DNA from: an uncultured Stenotrophomonas sp.
GTDB taxonomy: Bacteria > Pseudomonadota > Gammaproteobacteria > Xanthomonadales > Xanthomonadaceae
NCBI RefSeq assembly: GCF_945952405.1
Contig: NZ_CAMFIA010000002.1
Coordinates: forward strand, 62,001-126,000
Reading direction: 5' to 3'
DNA length: 64,000 nt
How positions within the stretch are numbered: position 1 is the first letter of the stretch; each line of letters begins with the position of its first letter. A program made the position numbers and the translations under genes. The notes under the pieces were generated by a model. It saw nothing but the letters and a program-made list of their open reading frames with translations, did not search any database and was not told where the DNA came from. Below are positions 17,752 to 28,228 of this stretch, piece by piece.

Positions 17752-17818
17752 CAACCCGCCAATCGCTTCGGCTGCCGTTTGTTCCCTCCCCTCACGGCTT
17801 CAGGATTGGCGGGTTTTT
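17752..17818 (+). ncRNA. Candidate small RNA with C-rich loop
   Basis: An outer 10-bp stem (17755-17764 CCCGCCAATC with 17804-17813 GATTGGCGGG) runs into TTTTT (17814-17818). Inside it is a second stem GCCGT/ACGGC (17774-17778 and 17794-17798) with the 15-nt loop TTGTTCCCTCCCCTC. The loop displays CCUCC, complementary to Shine-Dalgarno sequences. With the promoter just upstream, a transcript of about 67 nt is predicted. The simpler view is that this is only an elaborate terminator of the phasin gene. Confidence 0.45.
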
Positions 17819-17943
17819 CGTGCCCGTCGTGTACGGATCTGCGCGCTGCATCACATTTCCTGTCGGGAAGCTCCTGACCCCGCCGGACAGTGCGGCCTTT
17901 ACACTGTCGTCTTCCGCATTCGCCCCTTCCGCGCACCTCCTGC

Positions 17944-18969
17944 ATGCTCCCTTGGATCCTGGCCCTGCTGTCGGCCCTGCTTACCTGTTCCCTGGCCGTT
18001 GTCTATCTGTGGTGGATCAAGCGGCGGCGGAAGGAGATGCAACTGGGGCTGCAGGCGCTGGCCGGCATGCACTGGCGCGAGTTCTCGGTGCTGGTCAAGC
18101 GCATGCTGCGCGAGCAGCGCGGCCTGCGTGAACTGAATGACCCGGCCGAGGAATCGCGCGAGCCGAGCAGCGATTTCCTGCTCAGCGATGGCCCCCACAC
18201 CTGGCTGGTGTCGTGCAAGCATGGCCTGGCCTACCGCATCGGCACTGCCGCCGTGAACGAGCTGGGTGCGGCTGCGCGCCTGGCCGGTGCCAAGGGCGGC
18301 GTACTGCTGACCGAAGGTAGGATTGAACGCGACGGCCGCAGTGCCGCCGAGAAGCAGGCGGTCGAGGTGCTCGATGGCCCGCGCCTGTGGCCGCTGCTGC
18401 AGCCGTACCTGCCGCCCGATATCGAGACCCGCGTACGTACCAGCGCACGGCACGAGGCGTTGCGCCGCATCGCCATCGCGGCACTGGGTTCGGTCACGCT
18501 GGGCCTGCTGGTGGGCCTGGGGCTGCAGGGCCTGCACATGCAGGACGCCCCCAGCGCTGCACAGGTTCCGACCGTGCCAGCCGTTGCCGAGACGGCGCCT
18601 TCGCCGGCGCCGGAGCAGGCATCCACGGCGGCGACGGTCGAGGCGGACGTACCGGCCGTGGCGCCACCGGCATCGTTGCCGGCAGCGCCCGCCGACGCGC
18701 GCAGCGAGCCCAATCCGGATGCGGCCACGCTGGAGCGCTTCCAGTCGGACCTGGCGCGTGCACTGGCCGGCAAGCCCGGGATTGCCAGCGGCGTCTGGCT
18801 GACCCGCCAGACCCTGGCGATCAATCGCACCGGCGAGCTGGAGGCGGTATGGCCGCGGGTCTGCGAGGAAGTGCTGCATTACCCGGCCCTGCGCAACGTG
18901 CGCATCCAGCTCAACGCCCGCCCCGGCGTGGATGAGCCAGTGCGCTGGCGGCAGTGCGCGACCTATTGA
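17944..18969 (+). CDS. Membrane protein with Mrr-like restriction-endonuclease-fold domain
   Basis: 341 aa from ATG 17944. An N-terminal membrane helix (about 2-22) is followed by a basic segment, then a domain at about 40-160 beginning MHWREFSVLVKRMLREQRGL, with DFLL and LVSCKHG, in the style of the Mrr-type PD-(D/E)xK nuclease fold. The usual Glu/Gln two residues before Lys is Ser (S-C-K), so catalysis is doubtful. A second membrane helix lies about residue 180-200, then an Ala/Pro-rich linker and a C-terminal domain of about 90 residues. Related membrane REase-like proteins exist in Xanthomonadaceae without known role. Not linked to a methylase. Confidence 0.7.
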   Translation: MLPWILALLSALLTCSLAVVYLWWIKRRRKEMQLGLQALAGMHWREFSVLVKRMLREQRGLRELNDPAEESREPSSDFLLSDGPHTWLVSCKHGLAYRIGTAAVNELGAAARLAGAKGGVLLTEGRIERDGRSAAEKQAVEVLDGPRLWPLLQPYLPPDIETRVRTSARHEALRRIAIAALGSVTLGLLVGLGLQGLHMQDAPSAAQVPTVPAVAETAPSPAPEQASTAATVEADVPAVAPPASLPAAPADARSEPNPDAATLERFQSDLARALAGKPGIASGVWLTRQTLAINRTGELEAVWPRVCEEVLHYPALRNVRIQLNARPGVDEPVRWRQCATY

Positions 18970-18991
18970 CCGACGTGCTCCCGCAGGAGCA

Positions 18992-19062
18992 GTAGATCCA
19001 CGCCACGCGTGGATGCGCCCGTACCACCATCTTGGCGCGGTAGATCCACGCCACGCGTGGAT
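18992..19062 (+). repeat. Tandem SMAG (GTAG-type) palindromes
   Basis: Two plus-strand copies headed GTAGATCCACGCCACGCG at 18992-19014 and 19040-19062, in direct orientation between the Mrr-like gene and hutC. The second copy ends 15 bp before the hutC stop. Confidence 0.85.
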
Positions 19063-19076
19063 GAACCCGTACCGCC

Positions 19077-19805
19077 CTACCGGGCGCCAGGCGCGAAACG
19101 GGCCACCAGATCCCAGGCATCACCCAGGAACACCTGGCGCACGCGGGTGATCGGCTGTTCGCCGCGCCAGGTCAGGCGCTCGATCACCAGGCAGGCGGTG
19201 CCGGGCTTTACCTCCAGCAACCGGGCGCTGGCCGTATCCGCGCCCCAGGCACTGATGCGGTGCTGGGCGCGGGTCCACGACACGTTCTGCAGCAGCCAGC
19301 TGCCCGGTGCGGTGGTGCTGAAATCGACGTCCAAAACCTCGGGTACGCCGAGCGGACTGATCAGGCGGTGCTCCAGCGCCAGCGGGCGGCCATCGGCCAG
19401 GTGCAGGCAGCGCATCGCCAGCAGCTGCTGCCGGCCGGCCAGCTCGACCTCGCCGGCATTGCCGGGGTCGGCCAGGCGCAGCTCGCGCTGCAGCAGGCGG
19501 TACGCATACTGATGACCGCGCGAGCCGACCTCCATCGCGATATCGGGAATCTCCAGCGCCACCTGCTCCAGGTGCGGAGGCTGCCGCGCCACGAAGGAAC
19601 CGGCGCGGCGGCGGCGCTCGATCATGCCGCTCTCGGCCAGCGCGGTCAGCACCTTGTTCACCGTCATCCGCGAGCAGCCGTACTGTTCCATCAGCTCATG
19701 CTCGTACGGAATGCGGAAGCCCGGCGCCCACTCTCCACTGAGAATGCGGCTTTCCAGATCGCTGCGGATACGCTGGTTGAGCGTGGCGGACTTGCTGGCC
19801 TTCAC
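19077..19805 (-). CDS. hutC: Histidine utilisation repressor (GntR family)
   Basis: 242 aa from GTG 19805. An N-terminal winged HTH of GntR type (SDLESRILSGEWAPGFRIPY, ELMEQYGCSRMTVNKVLTAL) is joined to a C-terminal UTRA ligand-binding domain (about 95-235). HutC binds urocanate and releases hut promoters. It lies 28 bp after hutF on the same strand, so it is probably co-transcribed and autoregulated. The start is taken at GTG because longer frames would overlap hutF heavily. The product could bind the GT-N-TA-N-AC site at 21236. Confidence 0.93.
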   Translation of the reverse strand: MKASKSATLNQRIRSDLESRILSGEWAPGFRIPYEHELMEQYGCSRMTVNKVLTALAESGMIERRRRAGSFVARQPPHLEQVALEIPDIAMEVGSRGHQYAYRLLQRELRLADPGNAGEVELAGRQQLLAMRCLHLADGRPLALEHRLISPLGVPEVLDVDFSTTAPGSWLLQNVSWTRAQHRISAWGADTASARLLEVKPGTACLVIERLTWRGEQPITRVRQVFLGDAWDLVARFAPGAR

Positions 19806-19833
19806 GGGGGTGGGATCTCGATGGCGGGGGCGA

Positions 19834-21204
19834 TCAGCCGAGCACGCCGCGCAGGGCGGCGGCGAAGGCGGTGGTGATCGCCTCGCGCTGCAGGTGACGG
19901 CCCTCGGCCACGCACTGGCGGCCACGGCGCCAGACCGATCGCAGCGCGCCATTACGTGCGGCGAACACCCAGCTGTCAAGCCACGCGTCACCCTGCCGCG
20001 CCTGCAACGCCGGGTGCGCGGCATCCAGTTCGAGCAGATCGGCACTGGCGCCCACCTGTAGGCCGCAGCTCACGCCCAGTGCCTGCGCGCCGCCCTGCAG
20101 CGCGCCTTCAAACAGGAAACGACCGCTACTGCGGGTGGCATCCGGAGCCAGCACGTTGCGCCCGCGCAGGGTCAGGCGCTGGCCGTACTCGAGCAGCCGC
20201 AGTTCCTCGGCAGCATCGATCAGCACGTTGGAGTCGGACCCCACGCCGAAACGCCCGCCCTCGCGGGCGAACGCCTGCATCGGGAACAGGCCGTCGCCGA
20301 GGTTGGCCTCGGTGATCGGGCACAGGCCGGCCACGGCCTGGCTGGCGACGATGGCGGCGCGCTCGCCGTCGGTGATGTGGGTGGCATGCACCAGGCACCA
20401 GCGCGCGTCCACCGGCGCATGGTCGTACAGCCACTGCACCGGCCGCTGGCCGCTCCAGGCCAGGCAGGCCTCGACTTCGCGCACCTGCTCGGCAATGTGG
20501 ATGTGCACCGGACCTTCGGTAAGCGGCAGCAGGGCATCCAGCTCCTCGCCCGTCACCGCGCGCAGGCTGTGGGGCGCGATGCCAAGCACGGCATCGGGCA
20601 GTGCGGCCAATGCCGGCTTTGCGGCGTCCAGCAGCTGCGCGAACCCGTCCACGTCATGGATCAGGCGCCGCTGCGCAGGATTCGGCGCAGCACCACCGAA
20701 GTCGGCATGGGCGTAGAACACGGGCAGCAGGGTCAGGCCGATGCCGGTCTGGTCGGCCGCTGCGGCGATGCGTGCGCTCATCTCGGCGCGGTCGGCGAAG
20801 GGCCGGCCGTCAGCGTCGTGGTGCAGGTAATGGAACTCGCCAACCCGGGTGAAGCCGCTCTCCAGCATTTCCATGTAGGCCTGCGCGGCGATCGCCTGCA
20901 CGGCGTCCGGGCGCAGGTGGGCCAGGAAGCGGTACATCAGCTCGCGCCAGCTCCAGAAACTGTCGCCGTCGCCGCCGCCGATCTCGGTCAGCCCGGCCAT
21001 GCCGCGCTGGAACGCGTGGCTGTGCAGGTTGGGCAGGCCCGGCACCAGGATGCCGAGACGCTGGTCGCCCGCCTGTGCGCCCTGCCCCGCGCTGATCGCC
21101 GTGATGCGGCCGTCCTGCACCTGCAGGCGTACATCGCGGGCCCAGCCCTCGGCCAGCAGGGCGTGGACGGCATGGAAACAGTGCGGGGAACGCGAATCGG
21201 ACAT
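19834..21204 (-). CDS. hutF: Formimidoylglutamate deiminase
   Basis: 456 aa amidohydrolase that converts N-formimidoyl-glutamate to N-formyl-glutamate and ammonia, the step that defines the five-enzyme histidine pathway. Metal-binding motif NLHSHAFQRGMAGL near residue 60. Family-typical SFWSWRELMYRFLA. Further ligands in HIHIAEQ and CLVHATHI. C-terminal GVGSDSNVLIDAAEELRLLE. Start ATG 21204 leaves 67 bp to the divergent hutI start, with the operator between. hutC follows. Confidence 0.95.
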   Translation of the reverse strand: MSDSRSPHCFHAVHALLAEGWARDVRLQVQDGRITAISAGQGAQAGDQRLGILVPGLPNLHSHAFQRGMAGLTEIGGGDGDSFWSWRELMYRFLAHLRPDAVQAIAAQAYMEMLESGFTRVGEFHYLHHDADGRPFADRAEMSARIAAAADQTGIGLTLLPVFYAHADFGGAAPNPAQRRLIHDVDGFAQLLDAAKPALAALPDAVLGIAPHSLRAVTGEELDALLPLTEGPVHIHIAEQVREVEACLAWSGQRPVQWLYDHAPVDARWCLVHATHITDGERAAIVASQAVAGLCPITEANLGDGLFPMQAFAREGGRFGVGSDSNVLIDAAEELRLLEYGQRLTLRGRNVLAPDATRSSGRFLFEGALQGGAQALGVSCGLQVGASADLLELDAAHPALQARQGDAWLDSWVFAARNGALRSVWRRGRQCVAEGRHLQREAITTAFAAALRGVLG

Positions 21205-21228
21205 GGCTGGACAACCCGAAATGGACGC

Positions 21229-21250
21229 CTATATTGTATAGACATATAAG
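21229..21250. promoter_or_regulatory. HutC-type operator in the hutF/hutI divergent promoter
   Basis: GTATAGAC (21236-21243) fits the GntR-family half-site consensus GT-N-TA-N-AC and sits in an AT-rich imperfect palindrome (TATATTGTATAGACATATAAG) midway between the two start codons. Confidence 0.6.
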
Positions 21251-21271
21251 CACAGCCGCGTTGTGGATGCC

Positions 21272-22495
21272 ATGCACGTCGATACCCTCTGGTCCAACGT
21301 CCACCTGATCACCCTCGATGGCGAGGGGCTGGGTGTCCTCCGCGATGGCGTGCTGGCCTGCGCCGACGGCCGCATCGTCCATGTCGGTCCGGCCGGCAGT
21401 GACGCCCACCTGCAGCCGACCACCCGCATCGACGGCGAAGGCCGCTGGATCTCGCCGGGCCTGATCGACTGCCATACCCACCTGGTCTACGCCGGCAACC
21501 GCGCCAACGAATTCGAGCAGCGCCTGCAGGGCGTCAGCTATGCCGAGATCGCCCGTGCCGGCGGCGGCATCGTCTCCACCGTGCGCGCCACACGTGCCGC
21601 CACGCCGGAACAGCTGGCCAGCGAGAGCCGGCCACGCCTGCTGGCGATGCGCGCCGAGGGCGTGACCACGATCGAGATCAAGTCCGGTTACGGCCTGACC
21701 CTGGCCGACGAGCGCAAGCAGCTGCAGGTGGCGCGGGCCCTGGGCCAGGAGTGCCGGGTCGATGTGGTGACCACCTTCCTTGGCGCACATGCGATTCCGC
21801 CCGGCCGCCAAGCACAGGAGTACACCGATGAGGTGTGCAACGTGATGATCCCGGCCATCGCCGCCGAGGGCCTGGCCGAAGCGGTGGACGTGTTCTGCGA
21901 GAACATCGCCTTCTCGCCCGCACAGGCGCGGCAGGTGTTCGAGGCCGCGCGCGCGAACGGGCTGGCGGTGAAGATCCACGCCGAACAGCTGAGCAACCAG
22001 CACGGCGCCGAGCTGGCGGCCGGCTTCGGCGCGTTGTCGGCCGACCATATCGAACACCTGGACGAGGCCGGCATCGCCGCGATGGCAGCCGCCGGCACCG
22101 TTGCCGTGCTGCTGCCCGGCGCCTTCTATTTCACCCGCGATACCACCCTGCCACCGATTGCCGCGCTGCGCGCAGCCGGCGTGCCGTTGGCGCTGGCCAC
22201 CGACAGCAACCCGGGCACCTCGCCACTGACCAGCCCGCTGCTGGCGATGAACATGGGCGCCACCCTGTTCCGCCTGACCGTGGATGAGTGCATCGCCGGC
22301 TTCACCCGTGAAGCGGCGCGTGCACTGGGCCATGGCGAGCGCATCGGCCGCCTGGCAGTGGGCATGGACTGCGACCTGGCGATCTGGGACATCGACGCCC
22401 CCGCCGACCTGGTCTATCGCATTGGATTCAACCCGCTGCACGCGCGCGTGGTGCGCGGACAGCCCGACCTGCCTGCCTCCTGGAGCAACACATGA
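21272..22495 (+). CDS. hutI: Imidazolonepropionase
   Basis: 407 aa amidohydrolase opening 4-imidazolone-5-propanoate to formimidoylglutamate. Metal ligands in [19 protein letters not shown], with KIHAEQLSN and [11 protein letters not shown] further on. [10 protein letters not shown] is family-specific. A start three codons earlier (ATG 21263) is also possible. Its stop overlaps the hutH start (ATGA), so it is the first gene of hutIHGU. Confidence 0.96.
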   Translation: MHVDTLWSNVHLITLDGEGLGVLRDGVLACADGRIVHVGPAGSDAHLQPTTRIDGEGRWISPGLIDCHTHLVYAGNRANEFEQRLQGVSYAEIARAGGGIVSTVRATRAATPEQLASESRPRLLAMRAEGVTTIEIKSGYGLTLADERKQLQVARALGQECRVDVVTTFLGAHAIPPGRQAQEYTDEVCNVMIPAIAAEGLAEAVDVFCENIAFSPAQARQVFEAARANGLAVKIHAEQLSNQHGAELAAGFGALSADHIEHLDEAGIAAMAAAGTVAVLLPGAFYFTRDTTLPPIAALRAAGVPLALATDSNPGTSPLTSPLLAMNMGATLFRLTVDECIAGFTREAARALGHGERIGRLAVGMDCDLAIWDIDAPADLVYRIGFNPLHARVVRGQPDLPASWSNT

Positions 22496-24033
22496 GCAAC
22501 ACCCTGGTTCTTCGCCCCGGCCATGTCACTCTCGCCCAGTGGCGGCAGGTCTATCGCGGTGCGCCGCTCGCGCTGGATCCGGCCGCGCTGCCGGTGGTGC
22601 GCGCCAGTGCCGCCGCCGTTGCCGCCATCGTCGCCAAGGGCGCGCCGGTCTATGGCATCAACACCGGCTTCGGCAAGCTGGCCAGCGTGCGCATCGAACG
22701 CGAGGACCTGGCCACCCTGCAACGCAATATCGTGCTCTCGCATGCTGCAGGCGTTGGTGAGCCGATGCCGGCCAACGTGGTGCGGCTGATGATGGCGCTG
22801 AAGCTGGTCAGCCTTGCCCAGGGCGCGTCCGGCATCCGCGAGGAAACCCTGCTGCTGCTGGAAGCCATGCTGGTCAAGCAGGTGCTGCCGGTGGTACCGG
22901 CGCAGGGCTCGGTCGGTGCCTCGGGCGACCTGGCCCCGCTCTCGCACCTGGCCAGCGTGATGCTGGGCGTGGGCGAAGCCTTTGTCGGTGGCGAGCGCCT
23001 GCCGGCGCAGGAGGCACTGGCGCGTGCCGGGCTGCAGCCAGTCGAACTGGGTGCCAAGGAAGGCCTGGCACTGCTCAATGGCACCCAGTTCTCCACCGCC
23101 TACGCGCTGGCTGGACTGTTCGAGATCGAGACCGTGTTCCAGGCCGCGCTGGTCACCGGCGCGCTGTCGGTGGAAGCGGCCAAGGGATCGGATACCCCGT
23201 TCGATCCGCGCATCCACGCGATCCGTGGCCAGCGTGGGCAGATCGCCACTGCCGCCACGCTGCGCACGCTGATGCAGGGTTCGGCGATCCGCGAATCGCA
23301 CCGCGACAACGACGTGCGCGTGCAGGACCCGTACTGCCTGCGCTGCCAGCCGCAGGTCATGGGCGCGGCACTGGACATCCTGCGCCAGGCCGCGACCACA
23401 TTGGAGATCGAAGCCAACGGCGTGTCCGACAACCCGCTGGTGTTCACCGATACCGGTGAGGCCCTGTCCGGCGGCAACTTCCACGCCGAACCGGTGGCCT
23501 TCGCCGCCGACATGCTGGCGATGGCCGTGTGCGAGATCGGCTCGATCAGCGAACGTCGCCTGGCGATGCTGGTCGACCCGGCGCTGTCCGGCCTGCCGGC
23601 CTTCCTGACCCCGCGCCCGGGCCTGAACTCCGGCTTCATGATTCCGCAGGTGACCGCCGCCGCACTGGTCTCGGAAAACAAGCAGCGCGCCTACCCGGCC
23701 AGCGTCGATTCGATCCCGACCTCGGCCAACCAGGAAGACCACGTCTCGATGGCCGCGCACGGCGCGCGCCGCCTGATGCAGATGGCCGAGAACGCGGCCA
23801 ACGTGATCGGCATCGAGCTGCTGGCCGCCGCGCAGGGCTGCGACTTCCATGCGCCGCTGCGCTCCAGCGCCGCGCTGGAAAGCGTGCGTGCCACCCTGCG
23901 CGCACAGGTGCCGACCCTGCAGGACGATCGCTATTTCCACCCGGACATGGTGACCGCCACCGACCTAGTGCGCAGCGGCGCGCTGGCCCGGGGCCTTGCG
24001 GAACTGTTGCCGACCGTGGAACCGCAGGCATGA
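22492..24033 (+). CDS. hutH: Histidine ammonia-lyase
   Basis: 513 aa. Deaminates histidine to urocanate using a self-formed MIO cofactor from Ala143-Ser144-Gly145, seen in [15 protein letters not shown]. Also present are [11 protein letters not shown] (catalytic Tyr53 region), [11 protein letters not shown] and the C-terminal [10 protein letters not shown]. Length equals the Pseudomonas enzyme class. It overlaps hutI and hutG by 4 bp each, implying translational coupling. Confidence 0.97.
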   Translation: MSNTLVLRPGHVTLAQWRQVYRGAPLALDPAALPVVRASAAAVAAIVAKGAPVYGINTGFGKLASVRIEREDLATLQRNIVLSHAAGVGEPMPANVVRLMMALKLVSLAQGASGIREETLLLLEAMLVKQVLPVVPAQGSVGASGDLAPLSHLASVMLGVGEAFVGGERLPAQEALARAGLQPVELGAKEGLALLNGTQFSTAYALAGLFEIETVFQAALVTGALSVEAAKGSDTPFDPRIHAIRGQRGQIATAATLRTLMQGSAIRESHRDNDVRVQDPYCLRCQPQVMGAALDILRQAATTLEIEANGVSDNPLVFTDTGEALSGGNFHAEPVAFAADMLAMAVCEIGSISERRLAMLVDPALSGLPAFLTPRPGLNSGFMIPQVTAAALVSENKQRAYPASVDSIPTSANQEDHVSMAAHGARRLMQMAENAANVIGIELLAAAQGCDFHAPLRSSAALESVRATLRAQVPTLQDDRYFHPDMVTATDLVRSGALARGLAELLPTVEPQA

Positions 24034-24884
24034 ACGCCCTTCCCGAATGGCTGACGGTGCATGAGGGCGACGCGCCGCTGATCGTCAGCTTCCCGCACAC
24101 CGGCAGTGAGCTGCCGCATGACCTGATCGGCGACTACCATTCGCCGTGGCTGGCACGCCGTGACACCGACTGGTGGGTGCACGAGCTGTACGACTTCGTG
24201 CGCGGCATGGGCGCGACCACCGTGCGCTCGGCGATTTCGCGATCGGTGATCGATCTCAACCGCGACCCCAGCGGCGCCTCGCTGTATCCGGGCCAGAACA
24301 CTACCGGCCTGTGCCCGCTGACCACCTTCGACAACCAGCCGCTGTACCACGCCGGGCGCGAACCGGACGAGGCCGAAATCGCGCGTCGCCGCGACACGTA
24401 TTTCCTGCCCTACCACGATGCACTGGCCGCGCAGATCACCCGCCTGCGCGCCACCTCCAGCACCGTGGTGGTGTACGACGCGCATTCGATCCGCTCGCAC
24501 ATCCCGCACCTGTTCGATGGCGAACTGCCGCAGTTCAACCTGGGTACCGCCGGCCCGTCCGGCGCAGCGGACACGTCCTGCGACAACGCTCTGAGCGATG
24601 TGGTGGAGAACCTGCTGAAGATCAGCGGCATGAGCCAGGTGCGCAACGGCCGCTTCAAGGGCGGCTGGATCACCCGCCACTACAGCAACGTCGCCGGCGG
24701 CGTGCACAGCCTGCAGATGGAACTGGCCTGCCGCGGCTACATGCACGAGCCACTGCCCGACCAGGTGGACGAGCACAGCTGGCCCACCCCGCTCGACCCC
24801 GACCACGCCGCACCGCTGCGCCACACCCTGGCGCAGGTGCTCAACGCCTGCCTTGAATTCGCGACCAACCGGAGCGCCGCATGA
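24030..24884 (+). CDS. hutG: N-formylglutamate deformylase
   Basis: 284 aa. Hydrolyses N-formylglutamate to glutamate and formate, the last step after HutF. Belongs to the FGase family: [10 protein letters not shown] near residue 20, [37 protein letters not shown] and [21 protein letters not shown], with metal-binding Asp/His in these motifs. Not the arginase-like HutG type. Start ATG 24030 overlaps the hutH stop; its stop overlaps the hutU ATG at 24881. Confidence 0.95.
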   Translation: MNALPEWLTVHEGDAPLIVSFPHTGSELPHDLIGDYHSPWLARRDTDWWVHELYDFVRGMGATTVRSAISRSVIDLNRDPSGASLYPGQNTTGLCPLTTFDNQPLYHAGREPDEAEIARRRDTYFLPYHDALAAQITRLRATSSTVVVYDAHSIRSHIPHLFDGELPQFNLGTAGPSGAADTSCDNALSDVVENLLKISGMSQVRNGRFKGGWITRHYSNVAGGVHSLQMELACRGYMHEPLPDQVDEHSWPTPLDPDHAAPLRHTLAQVLNACLEFATNRSAA

Positions 24885-26548
24885 CCCGCAACGACCCGTC
24901 CCGCACCATCGCCGCGCCGACCGGCACCACGCTCAACGCCAAGAGCTGGCTGACCGAGGCGCCGCTGCGCATGCTGATGAACAACCTGCACCCGGACGTG
25001 GCCGAGCGGCCGCAGGAACTGGTGGTGTACGGCGGCATCGGCCGCGCCGCGCGCGACTGGGAGAGCTTCGATGCGATCGTCGAAACCCTCAAGCGCCTGG
25101 ACGACGACCAGACCCTGCTGGTGCAGTCGGGCAAGCCGGTGGGCGTGTTCCGCACGCATGCCGATGCGCCGCGCGTGCTGATCGCCAACTCCAACCTGGT
25201 GCCGCGCTGGGCCAACTGGGACACATTCAACGAACTGGACCGCAAGGGCCTGGCGATGTACGGCCAGATGACTGCCGGCAGCTGGATCTACATCGGCGCG
25301 CAGGGCATCGTGCAGGGCACCTACGAGACCTTCGTGGAGATGGGCCGCCAGCACTTCGGTGGCGACCTGACCGGCAAGTGGTTGTTCACCGGCGGCCTGG
25401 GCGGCATGGGCGGCGCGCAGCCGTTGGCCGCGGTGATGGCCGGCGCCTCCTGCCTGGCCGTCGAGTGCCGCAAGAGCAGCATCGACATGCGCCTGCGCAC
25501 CGGCTACCTGGACACCTGGACCGACAACCTGGACGAAGCGCTGCGGCTGATCGACGAATCGTGCAAGGCCGGCACGCCGCGGTCGGTGGGCCTGCTCGGC
25601 AACGTGGCCGATGTGCTGGCCGAACTGCTCAAGCGTGGCGTGAAGCCTGATCTGCTGACCGACCAGACTTCCGCGCACGACCCGGTAAACGGCTACCTGC
25701 CACAGGGCTGGACCGTCGAGCAGTGGGACCAGAAGCGCGTGTCGGCGCCGAAGGAGGTGGAGCAGGCCGCACGGGCATCGATGGCCAACCACATCCGCGC
25801 GATGCTCGGCTTCCACGCCTTGGGCGTGCCAACCGTGGACTACGGCAACAACCTGCGGCAGATGGCACTGGAAGAAGGCGTGGAGAATGCCTTCGATTTC
25901 CCCGGCTTCGTGCCGGCCTACATCCGCCCGCTGTTCTGCCGTGGCATCGGCCCGTTCCGCTGGGCTGCACTGAGTGGCGATCCGGAAGACATCGCCAGGA
26001 CCGATGCCAAGGTGAAGGAGCTGATTCCGGATAACCCGCACCTGCACCGCTGGCTGGACATGGCCGCCGAGAAGATCAAGTTCCAGGGTCTGCCCGCGCG
26101 CATCTGCTGGGTCGGCCTGGGCGACCGCGACCGTCTCGGCCTGGCGTTCAACGAGATGGTCGCCAAGGGTGAACTGAAGGCGCCGGTGGTGATCGGCCGC
26201 GACCATCTGGACAGTGGCAGCGTCGCTTCGCCGAACCGCGAAACCGAAGCGATGGCCGACGGCTCCGATGCCGTGTCCGACTGGCCGCTGCTGAATGCCC
26301 TGCTCAACACCGCCAGCGGCGCCACCTGGGTGTCGCTGCATCACGGCGGTGGCGTCGGCATGGGCTTTTCGCAGCACGCCGGCATGGTGATCGTCTGCGA
26401 CGGCAGCGAAGCGGCGGCCAAGCGTATCGGCCGCGTGCTGTGGAACGATCCCGCCACCGGCGTGATGCGCCATGCCGATGCCGGCTATGGGATCGCGATC
26501 GACTGCGCGAAGGAAAAGGGGCTGGACCTGCCGGGCATCCTCGGCTGA
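24881..26548 (+). CDS. hutU: Urocanate hydratase
   Basis: 555 aa, the standard size. Converts urocanate to imidazolonepropionate with tightly bound NAD+. Visible are [17 protein letters not shown] near the N-terminus, [20 protein letters not shown] (NAD-binding, about 165-185), [17 protein letters not shown], and [19 protein letters not shown]. Last gene of hutIHGU, coupled to hutG by an ATGA overlap. The next 150 bp contain only a GC-rich imperfect hairpin. Confidence 0.97.
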   Translation: MTRNDPSRTIAAPTGTTLNAKSWLTEAPLRMLMNNLHPDVAERPQELVVYGGIGRAARDWESFDAIVETLKRLDDDQTLLVQSGKPVGVFRTHADAPRVLIANSNLVPRWANWDTFNELDRKGLAMYGQMTAGSWIYIGAQGIVQGTYETFVEMGRQHFGGDLTGKWLFTGGLGGMGGAQPLAAVMAGASCLAVECRKSSIDMRLRTGYLDTWTDNLDEALRLIDESCKAGTPRSVGLLGNVADVLAELLKRGVKPDLLTDQTSAHDPVNGYLPQGWTVEQWDQKRVSAPKEVEQAARASMANHIRAMLGFHALGVPTVDYGNNLRQMALEEGVENAFDFPGFVPAYIRPLFCRGIGPFRWAALSGDPEDIARTDAKVKELIPDNPHLHRWLDMAAEKIKFQGLPARICWVGLGDRDRLGLAFNEMVAKGELKAPVVIGRDHLDSGSVASPNRETEAMADGSDAVSDWPLLNALLNTASGATWVSLHHGGGVGMGFSQHAGMVIVCDGSEAAAKRIGRVLWNDPATGVMRHADAGYGIAIDCAKEKGLDLPGILG

Positions 26549-26698
26549 TCCAATCGACAGGCAGCCGGGCAGGGGCCCGGCTGCTGTTGCTCCCCGCCGT
26601 GCTGCGCATGATGCGCCGTGCATCGGCCCGGCGCCGCAGGCTTGACCCTGCGCGGGCCGCTGACCAAGATGCGCCATCGCCGCTGATGGATCACCGCG

Positions 26699-28135
26699 AT
26701 GTACCGCATCCGTGCTGCCGCATTGCTCTGCACCCTGTGTGCCGTTTCGTTCGCTTCGGCAGGTGAGACCGCTGCCGGGCCTTCACCCCAGCTCGATGCC
26801 CAGCTGCAGGCCAACCGCGAACGCTATGGCATCGCCGGCCAGGCCGTACTGGTCGCGCACAACAGCCAGGTCCTCTATCAGGGCGCCAGTGGCGAGCGCG
26901 ACACGGCCACGCATGCGCCCGCCACCGTCGATTCCATTTTTGTCGCGCAGTCGATGGCCAAGCTGCTGACCAGCACCCTGGTGATGCAGCTGGTGGACCA
27001 GGGCAAGGTGGATCTGGACGTGCCGGCCAGTCGCTATGTCCCGGACCTGCCGGCCGCATGGCGCACGATCCCCGTCCGCGACTTCCTCAACCACAGTTCG
27101 GGCATCGGCGAATACTACGACCGCGTCGACGACCGCTGGGTGAGCAAGGGCTACACCGGCTTTGCGCCGGACCTGGCCGCCGCATTGAAGGTGGCCGCCG
27201 CGGCGCCCATGCAGTTCAGCCCCGGCAGCCGCGTGCAGTACACCCAGGCCAACTACCTGGTCCTGACCGCCTTGCTGGAGGCGCAGTACCGCAGGCCCTA
27301 CCCGGCGATCGCGCGCGAACGCATCCTGCAACCGCTGGACATGCGCAGCACCTCATGGGGTGTGGCGAGCGTGCCGGTGCAGCGCGTTGCGGTGCCGTAC
27401 ATCGGCAAGGACAACCGTTTGCAGCCGGCCAATGAAGAGCCGTGGCCGACCTACGGCTGGGGCCATGCCGACCTCGAGACCACCGTGGGCGACATGAACC
27501 GCTTCCTGCAGGCACTGGCCAGCGGCAGGCTGGTGCGCACATCGACGCTGGAAACACTGTGGCAGCCGCAGAAACTGGCCGGCGGCGGCAGCAACTTCTT
27601 CTCCACCGGTTGGGACACCACCCGCCGCGACGGTTACACCCAGGTCGGCCACGATGGCGGCACCCGGGTGCGCGTGCGCCTGGCCTACAAGGACACCCTG
27701 GCCAGCGGCTACTGGGTGTTCGTCTACCTGACCAATGGCAGCGCCCGCAATGCCTGGTCGAGCACGCTGGTGGAAAGCACGATGGCGATGGCCGCGCCCG
27801 ATGCGTTCCCGCATGCGGTGCTGTCCGAGCGCCTGATCGGCTACGCGCTGGATGACCGTGCCGATGCGGCAGCGGCCATGCGCGCTTGGCTGCGCGACGG
27901 CAACAAGGTTGCTGCCAGCGAGCTGGAACGCGCGATCAACGCCGACGGTTACGCCATCCGCCAGAATCTCGGTGCACGCCGTGCGCTGAAGGTGTTCTCC
28001 CTCAACACCGAGCTGTATCCGGACTCGGCCAATGCCTGGGACAGTCTGGCCGAGTGCCACGCGGCATTGGGAGAAAGCGAAACCGCCGAACGCTTGTATG
28101 CGAAATCGAAGGCCCTGGCCAAACCCGGCCTGTAG
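26699..28135 (+). CDS. Secreted serine hydrolase (beta-lactamase/PBP family)
   Basis: 478 aa. Signal peptide (about 1-21, ending SFASAG). The beta-lactamase-like domain has S85-M-A-K88 as SxxK nucleophile motif, HSSGIGEYYDR, and QYTQANYLV, which stands in place of the YxN motif as in many family C esterase-like members. GHDGGTRVRV supplies the third motif (HxG). After about residue 400 a TPR-like helical tail (NTELYPDSANAWDSLAECHA, AERLYAKSKAL) is fused. Likely a periplasmic esterase or peptidase; substrate unknown. It follows hutU by 150 bp, with no sign of a shared operon. Confidence 0.85.
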   Translation: MYRIRAAALLCTLCAVSFASAGETAAGPSPQLDAQLQANRERYGIAGQAVLVAHNSQVLYQGASGERDTATHAPATVDSIFVAQSMAKLLTSTLVMQLVDQGKVDLDVPASRYVPDLPAAWRTIPVRDFLNHSSGIGEYYDRVDDRWVSKGYTGFAPDLAAALKVAAAAPMQFSPGSRVQYTQANYLVLTALLEAQYRRPYPAIARERILQPLDMRSTSWGVASVPVQRVAVPYIGKDNRLQPANEEPWPTYGWGHADLETTVGDMNRFLQALASGRLVRTSTLETLWQPQKLAGGGSNFFSTGWDTTRRDGYTQVGHDGGTRVRVRLAYKDTLASGYWVFVYLTNGSARNAWSSTLVESTMAMAAPDAFPHAVLSERLIGYALDDRADAAAAMRAWLRDGNKVAASELERAINADGYAIRQNLGARRALKVFSLNTELYPDSANAWDSLAECHAALGESETAERLYAKSKALAKPGL

Positions 28136-28205
28136 GACCGGGCCCACGTTCGGCTTCGCTTTGGCTGGAATGGCTTTGGCTGGAATGGGCGCCGGAGCGA
28201 AGCGC

Positions 28206-28228
28206 AGCCGAGCATGGGCTCGGCGCTA
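28206..28228 (-). repeat. GTAG-type palindrome
   Basis: Minus-strand GTAGCGCCGAGCCC-ATGCTCGGC, a SMAG-like stem-loop variant between the hydrolase and receptor genes. Confidence 0.65.

Noticed and set aside
18992..19062. CRISPR-like direct repeats upstream of hutC
   Set aside because: Only two units with a single spacer; identical to dispersed GTAG palindromes elsewhere in the window.
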